From positions 10,718,001 through 10,782,000 of the forward strand of contig OZ035961.1 in assembly GCA_964034945.1 (NCBI GenBank): a DNA stretch of 64,000 bases, given 5' to 3'. The notes beneath the pieces were generated by a model. That model was not told where the DNA came from. It saw only the letters and a list, made by a program, of their open reading frames with translations, and made no database searches. This DNA comes from Chrysopilus asiliformis. Taxonomy: Eukaryota; Arthropoda; Insecta; Diptera; Rhagionidae. Each line of letters opens with the position of its first letter. The stretch's first letter is position 1. Shown in pieces: positions 35,690 through 48,877 of the stretch. The position numbers and the translations under genes are program-made.

Positions 35690-36515
35690 TTTCGTTTCGG
35701 AAAAAAATATGTGAAAAATATTGTTTTAAATATCTTGAGAACCGTTAAAGATACGCAAAAACCGTTAAAGGAAAAATCGCATAAAATTTTATGTTCTTTG
35801 AATTTCGTTATAAGCATATTTTCGTAATGGCGCATAGTTTCCGAGACCTTTTTAAAAAATTCGAACCGTTAGAGATACGTATAAACAGTTGATGCAAAAA
35901 ATTAGAAAATTTTATTTCCTATAAATTTGGGTGTAATGCTGCGTTTACACGAATGACAAATTTGTCATTTTTTTTGTCATAAATTGTTATCATCGTGTAA
36001 ATAGTATTATTTTGGTCATTATTTCTATCAGAAAAATGACAATCTCTCCTAAAAGAACGAACTTGTCCATTCTTTTATGACAGATTGTCATTATCTGTCA
36101 TTCGTGTAAACTCAGCATAAGCATTTTTTCGTAAAAGTGCATAATTTTCGAAAGATTTTCAAAAAACTGATTTTTTTTCAATATCTTGAGAACCGTTAGA
36201 GATACAAAAAAAATTGTTGGAGCAAAAAATTTAGAAAATGTTATATCCTTTAAATTTTGTTACATTCATTTTTCTCAAAAGTGCATAGGTTTCGAAATTT
36301 TTTCAAAAAAACGGTATTTTTTCAAAAAAAATTGTATGGGAGGTTCCGTTACAGCGACCGTTGCTCTTCCAAAACTTGACGGAAAACCACGACAAAAAAT
36401 TTCAAGTCACTAGATCAACGCGTTCTCGAGTTATTTAAGATACGTATAACGGGCAGACTGACAGACAGATGCACGAACTTATAATTTTGCCTCTAGAAGA
36501 GGAAAGTAAAAATTG
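35690..36515. repeat. Dispersed repeat family A, copy 4, with an insertion
   Basis: Three tandem-like sections of ATCTTGAGAACCGTTARAGA, each followed by text such as GCATAGTTTCCGAGA, lead to GCGTTCTCGAGTTATTTAAG, a CAGACTGACAGACAGA array at about 36454 and an end GAGGAAAGTAAAAATTGG. A 181-bp miniature element interrupts the second section at 35937. Confidence 0.7.
35937..36117. mobile_element. PIF/Harbinger-like miniature element, 181 bp
   Basis: The terminal inverted repeats read TGCTGCGTTTACACGAATGA and, inverted, TGCTGAGTTTACACGAATGA. TAA lies on both sides (35934-35936, 36118-36120), which fits the three-base TWA duplication of PIF/Harbinger elements. The uninterrupted version of the target (TTATAAGCATATTTTCGTAA at about 35811) exists in the first section of the same repeat, so the insertion boundaries can be read directly. 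ATTTGTC/GACAAAT words repeat inside. No coding content. Confidence 0.88.
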
Positions 36516-38606
36516 GTGAAAATTTTCCTTTTGGAAACCAACCCTAAAAACAAGACTTTTTTACTGGTGCACAATATGGCTTTAAATTTTCTATCATACA
36601 AAACGTAAAATGTAAATAAAATTCAATTAAAAACCCTTTGGTAAAAATCTATTATCACTTCAAAACAGAAAACAGATTTTCAACTAAAATACAAATTACG
36701 TTTTAATAATTCGCCTCTTTGAAAAAACGAATTGAACTCACTGTAAAATATTAACAAATATAATTTGTATTTTGGTTACAAGCAACGACATAAAATCCAC
36801 TTTATTCGACACGCGATGATCGAAATCGAAATATTTAAATTATCCGCAATGAATTTCTGTTCATTTAACCATTCCTGATGATCATTTCAATCATTTTATT
36901 ATCGACTGATTTTTAATTCAACATATTTGAAAATTTAAATCCCGCCACATACTGTGAACTAAATGAAAATGCTTCACACTGGCTACAATAAATTCGTTTC
37001 GTGTCCTTTCAACATACACAATTTCAACGGCCGATGGAAAATTTATGCGAATTGTTGCGTGAAGAACCTCTGAGGCCACGAAGTTCAATTTGGACAACAT
37101 AAATTCTACATGCGTTGAATCCTGTTTCCATTTATTCGTTCTTATTGATTATTATTATATAATATATAAGAATTTTGTCCACTGAAATCGAGTTTTTTTT
37201 TCGCTTAATATGTATTCGAAATCTCATAAATAAATACAAAACAAAAAAATTAAAATTAATGCGAAAATCTGTTGACGTTTAGTCTTTATGTGAATTTCGA
37301 ATTAATCCATTCGTCGCCTGTTCAATTAACCTTGAGGAAAATCTGTCATCAAATTTGGCACTTTCCATACCCCAATCGATGAGTGGCACTAAGTATTATT
37401 ATAAGGAATACCCAGGATCAGGGGCTCGATTGTCAAATTGCCCGTGAGAATGGCAGGATTTGTAATCTTTAATCCGATCATAATATTTTTGTTAAAATGG
37501 ATTTCTTATGAAACTTTACCCAAAAGGCCAATATAATATTTTCGTACAAATGGATGAATAGTGGATATACAACTCAACTTATAATAATAAATGCAGTCAT
37601 TTGATATTTTATTGCGTGAGTTCTTAAATCATCGCTTTATGAACTTAAGCCTCTTACAGGTTCCGAAATTTTCGGCTCCTTAAGTCTCATAACTTTTGTT
37701 GACTAAAAAAGATGCTGATGAAGTGCGGACAGAATTTCGGCTCTGATGATGTCAATGGATAAAATCTCTAAAGTTATGATAAGGTTATCGGTTAAGTGTT
37801 GCATTTTAATTTTGTATTTTGCATATCATACAATAGATATAAAGTTGATGTTAAACACTTTTTTTTTGTTATCGAATAAAACTTTTCAGAATTTTTTAAA
37901 TCTATTTCGGCGTTTGCTTACAATAATGTCGAACATGTTGTTCTAGCGCCCAATAGGAGTTTTTTTTCGATTCTTTAGAATTTCAGAGATTATAAAAATA
38001 AAATTAGATTATTACTGAATAGTTATTGAGGAGAATATTAATTTGTCGATAAACGTCTTTGTAAATTGATTTAAATATCATTCGAAAAAATATTATTGAA
38101 CTTTATTGAATTGTTTAACATTGTTTCTTATCTAGTTTTAATTTTATGGTTACTACTTGATATCCAATAACATAAATTACCGGATTTTACTGAGTCCATG
38201 AAATTATTACAACCAGAGAGTTTTTTGATTCAAAATTATTGAAACCAGAATTGGAAAAAAAAATTTGCTTGAAAAAGCAAATGATTTTTATTAAATTGTG
38301 TAGCAGAAAAAATACTGGGCTGTGGAGTTAAGGATTGGTGTTTTTGTTGCCCAAGATTACATTTTTTCAAAATCTTTTTTAACCATTTTTTTTTCTTTGT
38401 TCGTTAGGGTCAAATCTTGTAATCTAATTTTGACTCACATCGACATATCCGATTGACTTGAAATTTGGCACGCATACATAACTCCGGTGACAACACAATT
38501 TTTTATAATAAGCAGGTAGAGTATTTGCTAACAATATTTTACTAGAGTACCTGCTAAAAATCTTACATTTTTCTCTTTTGTTTGCTGCGAAAACTGATAG
38601 CATTGT
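36516..38606. other. Non-coding stretch
   Basis: No gene is supported. A 61-codon minus frame at 36918-37100 begins with ATG (MLSKLNFVASEVLHATIRIN...) and looks less biased than most. It has no domain or firm splice sites and is left uncalled. The rest is AT-rich. Confidence 0.4.
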
Positions 38607-39103
38607 CAGGGGTGCGTTCCTTTATTAACCGTGGTTAACCGCGGTAAAGAGAAATGCGTTCTTAAATGCCTACGGTTAACGCTCAGTAAACTTTACTGCC
38701 GTTCCTAAATGCCAAAGTTAAGCTGTCAAAGTTACTTTTCTCAACTCTGCTCGAGAGCTGAGTTGGAGAAAGTTAACTTTAATTGTAATTTAAGAACGCG
38801 ATAAAGTTAACCGAGATGGTTACAACTGTCAATCAACTGTCAATTCGTCTCGTAGTTTCGAATGAGTTTTGTGCAGAATAATGGAGTATTTTATTGTGGT
38901 CCTTGTAAATGAAAAATACGACATCAAGAAGAATTCTATTTTTTTAAATGTATTGTTGTGCACATCACTGCTGTTAAAGTTAACCAAATCGCGTTCTTTT
39001 AATCAGAGTTAACGTCGGTAAAATTTCAACTTTGGCAATCAGCTGTTCTAACTTTGACAAACCCAACCTTTACTTTACTCGGGAATAAAGGAACGCATCC
39101 CAG
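38607..39103. mobile_element. Miniature inverted-repeat element, 497 bp
   Basis: The left end CAGGGGTGCGTTCCTTTATT and the inverse of the right end CTGGGATGCGTTCCTTTATT agree at 18 of 20 positions. Inside are repeated GTTAAC/CGGTTAAC words near both ends (about 38625-38680 and 38795-39020). No exact target duplication is visible, so the superfamily is open. There is no transposase. It lies only 54 bp from the next element. Confidence 0.78.
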
Positions 39104-39157
39104 ACTGTTTTAAAAAAATATTCTTGTTAACCGTCGTAGGACGGGGATGAAATTAAG

Positions 39158-40119
39158 TAGGGGAAGCCGGGGCTAGTATTAACAAAATTTGGAAATCGGG
39201 TCATATTTTTTTTAACAAGTAATATTTTTGATATTGTGTTTATATCTAGCCATACTGTAGGTCTTCAGGTATCATAAGAAATAAAAAAAGTTTCAACCAG
39301 GTAGTCACTATATGAAAAAAATCATTTTTATGAAAAAATGTCATCTGTTAAAACTAACCCCGGTCACGGGGCTAGTTTTAACAACGATGGGGCAAGTATT
39401 AACAAAGGCTTTAACATGGAAATAATTAAAAGAAAAGATTTTTTTTTCACAAAAATTATAAAATAAACAAAATATATATCCTTTTAAATTCAAATATATT
39501 AATTATCACAAAAACTAATAAAATGAACCAAATAAATATCCTTTTCAGGGAACATAAATTGACAAAAAAATTAAGCCGTTTTAAAAAACAAAAACAATTA
39601 TTATTATCTAAAAAAAGGTCTCAGGGTAGCTTTTTTGTACATAATTTGTATCTATAAAAACACAGTATGAGAATTCTTACTCTATGTTGTCATCGTCAGT
39701 ATGTATTAACACGTGTTAATTCTTGCCCCATGGGTTTGTTAATTTTAGCCCCGACACTACTTTTTTTGAATTATTAACCACACACAAAAATACTGTTAAG
39801 GATTGTAATAAAACCAAAGGATATTATTAATTATAGCTTCATTAACTTACATTATCGGCAAAGTTATATTCAATAATATAAAAAACTAAAACAGAAATCA
39901 AAATATTCCAAACCATAAAAAGTTCGTTTACCAGCTAAATTTCGGTCTTTGTGCTAAACATTCACTTGCAATTAACTGTTTATGACTGATGAGTCACGAT
40001 ATTATTGACCTTATCGAATGATGAACAAAAACCAAATTTCGAGATTCTGGCTCGTATATTTCGGCGGGAATAGCCTTGTTAATACTTACCCCTGTTAATT
40101 CTAGCCCCGGGTTCCCCTA
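39158..40119. mobile_element. 962-bp inverted-repeat element with mirror-arranged motif array
   Basis: The left end TAGGGGAAGCCGGGGCTAGT is inverted on the right as TAGGGGAACCCGGGGCTAGA, with 18 of 20 positions equal and the match continuing as ATTAACA. A 15-bp motif GGGGCTAGTATTAAC recurs in the left part (about 39168, 39368, 39389) and in inverse in the right part (about 39717, 39738, 40077, 40094), so copies on both arms point inward. The flanking duplication is either TA or not resolved. No transposase frame is present. It is a non-autonomous DNA transposon of unassigned class. Confidence 0.82.
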
Positions 40120-43039
40120 CTATTTATACGTGTTGTATAAATTACTATGTTATATAAATTAAATGTTGTAAAAATTCGTGAAACCAAGTGTGGGCTCTTA
40201 AATGAATAGGATTGGAAAAAATCATAAATTCGTATCTCGATCTTTGCAACAAACAGAGCGGATGCATGCCGCCATTTTGTCGCAATCGTACGAAATAAGC
40301 AACCATTGTATGAATAACCATGCAAAAAAAAACTTTAATTCAAATAGTTTTTTTTTCAATTTTTTATATATGAAAATCCGGCTAAAGCAGACATCGAAAA
40401 ATGAAAACTAACGAAGAGAATTTTTTATTCAAATTGTTTTATTTATTTTTATTATTTTTATTTTTATCTATTTTTTTTTTTTTATTTTTTTTTTTTGACA
40501 AAACACAAAAGACGACGCTAATTTTAACCTTTTTAGTATCGCCGTCACACTACCACAGACCCCCTTCCACCTAAAAGTGTGTAGTATTTTATGGACAGAC
40601 CCTTATGCTATTTTATTCTCACAATCTTTTTCAAATTAAATCAAAGATATTAAAATTTCAATTTTACACACTTTTTCCTCGAAGTGAACTGCATTACGAA
40701 AATTTTCCTTCGTAGTACACACACTGGGATTTATTCAAATATCAACCAATAAAAAATATATATAAAGTCAATAGAAATAAATGCATTTAATTTCCATAAT
40801 TCGAATACAAACAATGAAATTCTCGGTAATCTTGGCAATAAGGCACGATTATGCATTCGTACCCATCTTGAGGCACTCTTATGTCGGGAAAAACTCCCAT
40901 CTTCTCATCCGGAAAATAGCTTTGAATTAATTTGAATAGAATTGTAGGCTAATTAGGCATTCATTGTAGGAAACCGATTCCTACGGAGTCCAAAGGGAAA
41001 TAACTATTTGTTCTTATTCTAAATAGTCATAGATTTGTGGACAGACTACTTGACTTTCTGTAAAGGCTTTTAAATATTGTATGTGTGTAAAACTTCTCAA
41101 CGTTAAACATAATACAGTGTGTTTAACTATCTAGGAAATAGTTTGTCCAAATGGAATTCCATCTAATCTCAGGAAAATGATTTTAAATTAGTTAATCAAT
41201 CAATCCTTCCACCGTAAAACGTTCAAGCACCATCGTTTAGCATCACATTGGGGGTAATACATAAATATCTTTCATAATCTACACGATCTTAAAACTGTCT
41301 GATTATAATTTTAAAATGAGTTTAAACGAAAATCGAAAAAAAGAAAAAAAAACTGAAAGAGAAAATGCTGACATTAAGCGTTTCATAAAATTTATAAAGT
41401 GCTGAAACGTCGAGTAAATTGCAATTTTAGTTAATTAGAAAAATTTCCTAGCGACCTACCAGAGAGACGTAAGATGCAATGTTAAGATTTCATATGCGCA
41501 CCTGATCTTCTGTTGAATTAAACAACACAGCAGGATTTGTATATGTGGTAATATTAAAGTTAAGACTAGTCAAGATGATATAAGGAAGAAGATACACATG
41601 ACTCTACCCTGTAGCTTTTCATATGGATTTTTAATCAACCGATGTTAAAGTTATGATTTAAGGTGAACTGTTGAACAGTTGACTTTTAGTTTGTAGCGTA
41701 AATCATAATCCTATGACTAATAAAGATGAAAAATCTGTGATTTATGATTAGATTTGGCGAAACCCAAGTTTATTTATTTATTTTTTATTGTTTTTTTTTT
41801 GTAAGAAAATGCTGCCTATGGCATTTATAGGTTGTGGGAAATTCCCTTAATAGACGTTTAGAAGTCAAATTAATTTTATCATTTCAATATGGAAAATTCA
41901 CTATTTTGAGTTGGTACAAAAAGTATTCCATGTTGGCTAATTTATAACACATAAAACGAAATCGCCCAGAAAATAAACAGAAAATAGTACAATTGTGTTA
42001 TTTATGATGGTACAATGCTGAGACAAAGTCAATTTGTATTGTTTATTGTCAACAACAGTGGAAACAGTTGCAGTATTTTGATTTATAGCTGATCATTAGG
42101 CTATAATTGACACTTATCTGGTGTTCTGTGTCAGATTCCACTTTGGTTATGCTGTGATTTTTCCAATAAACATACATAGGTGGATTCAGTGTTACTATCT
42201 TGAACTTGAAACCATTGTATTGTTGTAGGGTTTATCGTCTAAGGAAGATCACAGTTACAACGATGCTGGTTATGCCAATTTTCAAAAAACAAGATTGAGA
42301 ACCAAACATCGCGGGAAAATTAAGAAAATTGTTTTAAAACGTAACACTGTGGTCTAGAAATTTACTTTAGTGTTTGAAATGCCAAACACTGTTCATGAAT
42401 TTTTTTTTGTGAATACTACACGCAAAGAAAAAATTGGGGTGGGGAAGCGGGAATACAACTAAAATAGTTCATTTCAATTACAAAATAATTAATTTGAAAC
42501 ACAAAAATAGTTAATTTAACTACTACTAAGTAGTTTATTTCATTATAAAAATAGTCGATTTTGACGATTTTCGTGATTGAAATTAGCTCTAATTGAAATT
42601 TTACTTGTATTTCCGATTTTCCATTATAAAACAGTTAGATTTATTATTTTTTCTCTGGGTACACCAATATAAAAATTCGATTTCGAAAGGAATAAAATAT
42701 GCCCAAAAATTTTGGAAAAACAACAATTCTGCTCAAACCATGAATTGGAAAATCTGTTCACATTGGCATTTGATGTATGGAAAAGTTGTGTAAAAACAAA
42801 TTCTAAACACTTTTTTTGTCCGTCTAGAAATAGAACTCTTTTAGGAGACGAAAAATTAGAAGAGCATTTTTAAATTCAATCTTGGGGTGTGCCTAAAACA
42901 TCCAGATTCGTGCACCTCGAAGTCTTGTACCGCCTAATTAATCAGCTGTACGACTTGCCGTTTCCGAGAAATTTATAAGAAGTTTTTCGGTTTATTGGAA
43001 AGTAAAACCTCATATTTGGATAAAAAGATATCTTAAGAG
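40120..43039. other. Non-coding stretch
   Basis: No gene is supported. A poly-T rich run lies at about 40430-40497. A family C fragment on the minus strand lies at about 40553-40605 (inverse begins GGGTCTGTCCATAAAATACT). The remainder is AT-rich with chance-length open frames. Confidence 0.45.
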
Positions 43040-43250
43040 TAAACCACAATTACGCGTTCGTGCGTGCGGCACCCACGCGGTGAAAGTAAAAACTACTCAT
43101 TTATATGAGTAAATGTATAATTGCGCGTTGCTCAGACGCGTTGCCGCGTCCGTGCCGCGTAGAGTAGGCTCAGTCTCTACTTTTAGACGCGGTGACAACT
43201 ACTAGATGCCAGAAGTAAGTAATGCCGCACGCACGCGTAATTGTGGTTTA
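43040..43250. mobile_element. GC-rich miniature inverted-repeat element, 211 bp
   Basis: The left end TAAACCACAATTACGCG, then GTGCGTGCGGCA, is inverted on the right as TGCCGCACGCACGCGTAATT followed by GTGGTTTA. The interior is rich in CGCG-type words (ACGCGGTGA, TTGCCGCGTCCGTGCCGCGT), in contrast to the AT-rich surroundings. The terminal TA may be part of a TA target duplication. There is no coding content. Confidence 0.8.
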
Positions 43251-43343
43251 GGCTTTAATCGACCTAGCGACGAGATAATACATTTCTTACGTAATTGTGG
43301 TTTAGGCTTTAATCGACCTAGCGACGAGATAATACATTTCTTA
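43236..43343. repeat. 54-bp tandem duplication overlapping the element end
   Basis: Two nearly identical 54-bp units start at 43236 and 43290 (CGTAATTGTGGTTTAGGCTT ... ATACATTTCTTA). Each unit contains the last 15 bp of the preceding element's right terminal repeat plus 39 bp of flank. The duplication therefore arose after insertion. A partial third start, CATAATT, follows. Confidence 0.9.
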
Positions 43344-43577
43344 CATAATTAAATCTCAGACGATAAAAAGTTTGGTATAATATTAATTTTTATTATACAA
43401 AATCAATCGTCAAGTCAAGAATAAATTGAGGTAGAAAGTTTAAACTTGGTACAGAACAGGCCTTTACCAAAAGTCGGACTTCACCCGAAAATAGGAAAAA
43501 AATATCCACTCCTTCCCCTTCCCCACTGACACAAATGGAATTTTTTTTGTGATTTTCTCAAAAACGGTACTTATTTT

Positions 43578-43626
43578 CAAGGGAGTTTGGAACACGTTTT
43601 GGTTTTGGTCATTCAGACACATATCT
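43578..43626 (+). repeat. Dispersed 49-bp repeat, copy 1
   Basis: The text CAAGGGAGTTTGGAACACGT followed by TTTGGTTTTGGTCATTCAGA recurs at 44762 with few changes, 1.18 kb away and in the same orientation. It is a fragment of an uncharacterised interspersed family. Confidence 0.8.
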
Positions 43627-44761
43627 AAAAATTGGTAGTCAAAAGTGTTTAAAATACTTTCCCACACATTCAAATCCAATTGGGGTCAATTTTTACAAAT
43701 CCAAAATTTTAAACGACTTCGATGGGAATTTTCGATTGGATGAGTTATCTAAAAAATTGTACCTTAAATTAAGCTGAAAACAACACAATATCTCCAACGA
43801 TGTAGAATCTATCACAAAATGGGGAGACACAGGGGAGAGATATGTAAAAGGACCTTCCTGGTGATACACTGAACACGAAACAAAATATGTTGACCTCTTT
43901 CTTTTTCAAAGTGGGTTAAAAAACCAAAAAAAAATATTTTTGAAAATAAATTGATAGAATCGGGAATGCAAAGAATTTTAACAAGGCAACTAAACTATGT
44001 AAACATCAATTAGTTTTTAAAATTAGTGCTTTCGAAGAAAATTGTGATTTCATTTTTCAGAGTAATGGTCTACGACAATATAATTCTGATGTAGTTAATC
44101 ATTTGGTTTAGCAACCTCGAAATACCTAACAAAATTTTCCATTTCACATCGTAGGCTGTATAAGAAAAGGTACAAACAATTTGGATAGCTTACGTCTTCT
44201 CGGATAAGAAATCGAACCAACTAGAACCAAAATCAAAAACTTTTTTCTTGTTCCATTCAATAAACCAGAGCTTCAATGTTACCCGCGTGTTGTTACCTTT
44301 TAATGAGCTACTGATTCATTGGAATTCCGGAAATTTTTTAAGACCATCAACCGCAGCCGAGATAATTTTGCTGCCATCAGTATGCTCCATGGTAACTTCG
44401 CTAATAGCCCAGGGACATGTGTGGGAATCTGGAAGTTTATACCTCGTTCCCCAATTCTAGAAGTTTTTTTTTTCTGTTCAAATCTTCAGATCGAAAACCT
44501 CATCGAAGACGACACGAGGACTGACGCGACGATATCGAAAACGCGACCGATATTTATTTAAGAAAAATACTTTAAGTACTACGAGGGAATGGAGGTGTTA
44601 GCAGTGGTGCGCCGCCGCGTCGATGTCGCCGAAACGTTCAAAGATGTTTTGTTCAAATGATGGAGTTTTTGTTCGATTCCTGCTAACTTGTCCCATCTCT
44701 TGTTCATTCCCATTGGAATGATCTTATCTGACGTTTTTTCACCTCATTTGAATGCCCGATC

Positions 44762-44810
44762 CAAGGGAGTTTGTAACACGTTTCGGTTTTGGTTATTCGG
44801 GCACATATCT
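44762..44810 (+). repeat. Dispersed 49-bp repeat, copy 2
   Basis: CAAGGGAGTTTGTAACACGT followed by TTCGGTTTTGGTTATTCGGG is the second copy of the repeat at 43578. The flanks of the two copies do not resemble one another. Confidence 0.8.
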
Positions 44811-47800
44811 TCGACTTTGTAAAGTTTAATTTATAAGCATACGGGAATCGGTAAATTATGCTTGTTCAGCACAAATGATGTTTCCTGTTCTACAAAAGGC
44901 TAAAAAATCTTCTAAGGAATTTCTAATGGGGAAACTTTTGTCTTGTTAGGCAACAACAAAAATCCAGAGGAATTCCCTTAAAGTGAGCGAATCATTGTTA
45001 AGAAATTAAAATAACTTTACCAATGAAGGCAAATTATGTATTTTCTGGCTCATTTCCCAACAATATTCCATTCAAATGTTCATCCTTCAAATATCGCACA
45101 ATTCACGATTTGCATTTAAGTAGATTTATGAGTGACGCCCGTCGAGTTTTCCAAAGATTTGCATTTGAGGCATCGATTTGGTCCAGTTTTGATGAACATC
45201 CGTGTTCTTTTTTATCGTTATCTTGAGGAAACATTGACAGATGTCAACCTGTAGGCATGTTCTTTACATGAAACTTTGACATTCCTAGTCTCAAGGTGTA
45301 TTTAATGCAAATTTCCCTCAGCACCGATCAATGTTTTCTACTACGAATTGTAATCCGCAGAGAGCATGAATCTTTCAGCTATATTCTATATAAGTACAAA
45401 AGTACTGTAAATACGGTTGCATGGAGGTAAATTGAAGGCATTTCGATTAAATGTAAGCAACTGAAGCGTACTTCCTTATACAAGTTTATGCGGTTAGAGA
45501 GAACCTATTCGTAATCAAGGGGATTTTCTCAATGACCACAAAACTCGACAGGTACTTTTATGTTCAATTAAATCGCTTTTAGGATGCATCATTGCTTTGG
45601 TTAAAAAAAACAAATTTTTTTCATGACTTTTTTAGGATTTATTGTTGATATGTAAATTTTGGAGAAGACCATAATAAAAGTTAGCAGGACAATAGGAACC
45701 TAATTTAATTTACTAACAATTTTTAATACAACAATTTATGCTTAGGGAATTTTTCAACACTTTGAGCTGTTTTCGAGAAATTTGAGAAAATCAAAAAAAT
45801 CAGTGGAAAATGGTTTTGAAAAACTATGATCGGAAACAACTCAAACGATTAAAGTGGTATTTAGGATAACGTTAGAGGCTTTGAAAGCAAGCACCAACGC
45901 TTTTCAAACAATTAAGTTGAACTTCTGGACTTAAATAATTGAAATTGGTCTTTAGTTGTCAATTTTCGTTAAAGCAAATGCCCATAAATAGTAGAAAAAG
46001 TGAAAATTTGAATTTTCGTACAAACCCACAGAATGGTAGCTTTCGATTGAAAAAACAATCATTTAAATCGGTCCAACAGATCTCCATAACCAAGGATGTA
46101 TGAAAATCCTTTGTTATATACACAGATTTTAGTGTTAAAAAATAATTCATTTCTCAAAAAAAACCCTTGTAATTTAAATCAGATTAAATTTGACATTTTC
46201 GACCAAACCCTAAATATCAAACAGTTTCGTCTTACGATGATCTAATAAAATATCTGAAGATCTTACTAAAATTGTAAGAGATCATAAAAACTCTGGGCTG
46301 AAAAATTTACCAATAACGGATCATGGAAATTAGTTTCCCATAAATGTGAATTTATTTCAAGGGTCAAAGTTCACCACCTACAAAAAAATGTTAAAACCTT
46401 TAAAGTGTGTTTTTTTTTACAGCAAAGTGTTTGGCAATTGCTGCCATCCCCGTGTGTCGTGAATAATTTCCACAACACCGCAGCTGACTAATTTTGCAAC
46501 CAATTAAACGATTTTTTTTTCTAAATTTCTATTTCTAGATTTTTCAAGCATTTGTGCTTCAGTTCTGTTTCTGTCGTACCAATGAAAATAGTTAGGAAAA
46601 AAAACGAATTTTACCACGTAGGGCTTCATTTAGCCAGTAATCTAAGGTGGAAATCAAGGAGACAAATGTATGCTTAAAGCGATGAACTGAATCTTTTTGG
46701 AAAGGCGATTTTCTACAAGTACAAATACTCCGATTTTTCCAATTTCCTCAAGATAAACCGATGAAATAACACGATGAGAGTTCTCTGCGATCATTGGCAA
46801 AGTTCAAATTATAGGGTCGCTACCCAAAAAGGAGACAACAAACACAGTTGAGAGGTTAGGGCCAATTAACATGAGAGTGTCGCAGATAAAGTAACTACTG
46901 ACGCCTACGGTTAGTCGTGATCGGTTCTCATTGTCAGGTGATTATCACCAAGCGCCAAGAAAAGCGCGACAATAACATGTCTACAGGTAAAACCAATCTT
47001 ATATTCGCATGCCCAGTATATATAAATATAAACTTTCAATAGACTAAAATCGATATCCAGCATAATATCTAAATGTAGGTAAATTTGGGTTAGCGCTGGT
47101 TACACGTAGCAATCTTGTAACCAATCAGGAGGGATTAGATTTGTATAAAATTGCTATACGTTTTCTTTACTATGCGTTGTTCATGTATCTACGTTGATCC
47201 ATAAATAAGAATTAAATCAATTATGTCGTAGGCTAAAAATGCTTCTTCATCAGTTTGAATGTAGCACGGATACGGAGACAAATTATGTGTGATTTGTGCT
47301 ATCGTTGCCAGTTAACCAAATTGAGGAGTATACGATGTACAAATTGGTCTCGGATTTATGCTATTGGTGTATTAAATTTATGTTAGCACCTGAAGAATAC
47401 CTTTACAAGTAGTATAACTCGAATAAGTAGATAATTTGCAGATGGCACATGGTGGACAAAACCGCACAACAACAACAACAACAACCACGTATCTCTTCAG
47501 AATTTTGTTGCTGAAACGATGTGAATTGCTCCACCCATGCTATGCAATGCCGGCCGTGTAATCGATCTGATCAACTGCATTACTAAATCTCTTAATTATG
47601 ACTCGCATCTGATCTCATGTGTAATTCCATTTTATTGTCAAACGATTATGCCGATGGTAATAAAATGTTTTAATTTAGGGAAGCGGACAATGCGCGAACA
47701 AGGAAGTTGCAAAAATATCTTGTTCGATATCTAGTTTAGAGTATGGGAAATAAGGTAAGCTGATCATCTATACTTACCTAGACTGATCGTAAGTAGATCT

Positions 47801-48877
47801 ACATTTAGGTTGTATCCCATGATGAGGCCATTATACACATGTGAACTTATCCAAAGACATTGGAACAACTAACTTCAGGATAGCAATAAATGCTTCACTT
47901 AAAATGGTAAATTACGACTGAGCTCCAAGTACGGAATATCGAGAGAGTTAACCGGGCAAATAAACCTTAACAATTATATCTTAATTAGAGAATCGAACGA
48001 GATACAAGCCAAAGATCGGATAAAATGTCCAAGTGAGTTATTTGTGGCTATAGTTTCGTTCAGCTTAAGACCTTATTTATTATTCTATCAGTTTTTTTTT
48101 CTGGGTAGTATTAAAATAATCACACAATTTAGTTAAATAAAACGCAACGAGGATTACGAATTTTTCTATGCGAAGCTTTTATTTGAGTTTGAATTTATTT
48201 GATGTAAGAATTAAATGTCATATAATTTCTTAGATAATTATATAATCTTTCTAATTATTAGTACGCAAGATTATACGCAGAATTTTCTCATTTACTTTTT
48301 TTTGTTATTTGATATTTGTACGGAGAAAAATACCATATTTCGTATATATTTCGTAATTTTCGGTACAGGGAAAAACACAATTTGCGTATTTAAACCAATT
48401 TACATAAGAACGAAAAATAATAACAATGCCAAGCAATAAGGGTGAGGGAGGGAAGTAATTTTCTAATTTTTGGGACTCGATTTTTTGCTTGATGTTTTTG
48501 ATGAAATTTCACACTGCACTCACAGGACTCTCAATATCACTCACACTATGGTCTAAGTATCACTGTTTATGGGCTTTTTCCAAAATCAGCTCTTCGCACA
48601 ATCTTTTCGTTACACAAGTTCATTTCAAATATATTTAAGAATAAAAAACAGCAGAATTCATTCAACTATGGAAAAAGTTTTTGCAATTTTCTCGGAAACG
48701 GCTTTAAAAAAATATTTATACAAAAAGTGTTTTCTTATAAATTTCCCATACATTAAGATCCACTTGGAACAAATTTTGATGTCCTGTAAGGATAATGCAA
48801 ATATTCTTTTTCCAATTTTTTCTCGGAAAACTGGCTTTAGAGGGTTTTCGGGGCCGCTGATTACGAATCTGGTGTTA

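Larger units (their letters stand above)
43344..48870. other. Long non-coding stretch
   Basis: No gene is supported over 5.5 kb. The GC-richer patch at 44290-44640 has overlapping open frames in two registers (RPSTAAEIILLPSVCSMVTS in one) but no consistent exon. A (CAA)n microsatellite lies at about 47467-47486. About 46880-46980 and 47520-47600 are GC-richer and could be conserved regulatory DNA. Confidence 0.4.

Noticed and set aside
36918..37100. 61-codon minus ATG frame with fairly balanced composition
   Set aside because: No recognisable domain and no firm splice signals.
44248..44561. Two overlapping plus frames in a GC-richer patch, considered as a decayed gene
   Set aside because: The frames disagree, no motif is recognised and no splice structure fits.
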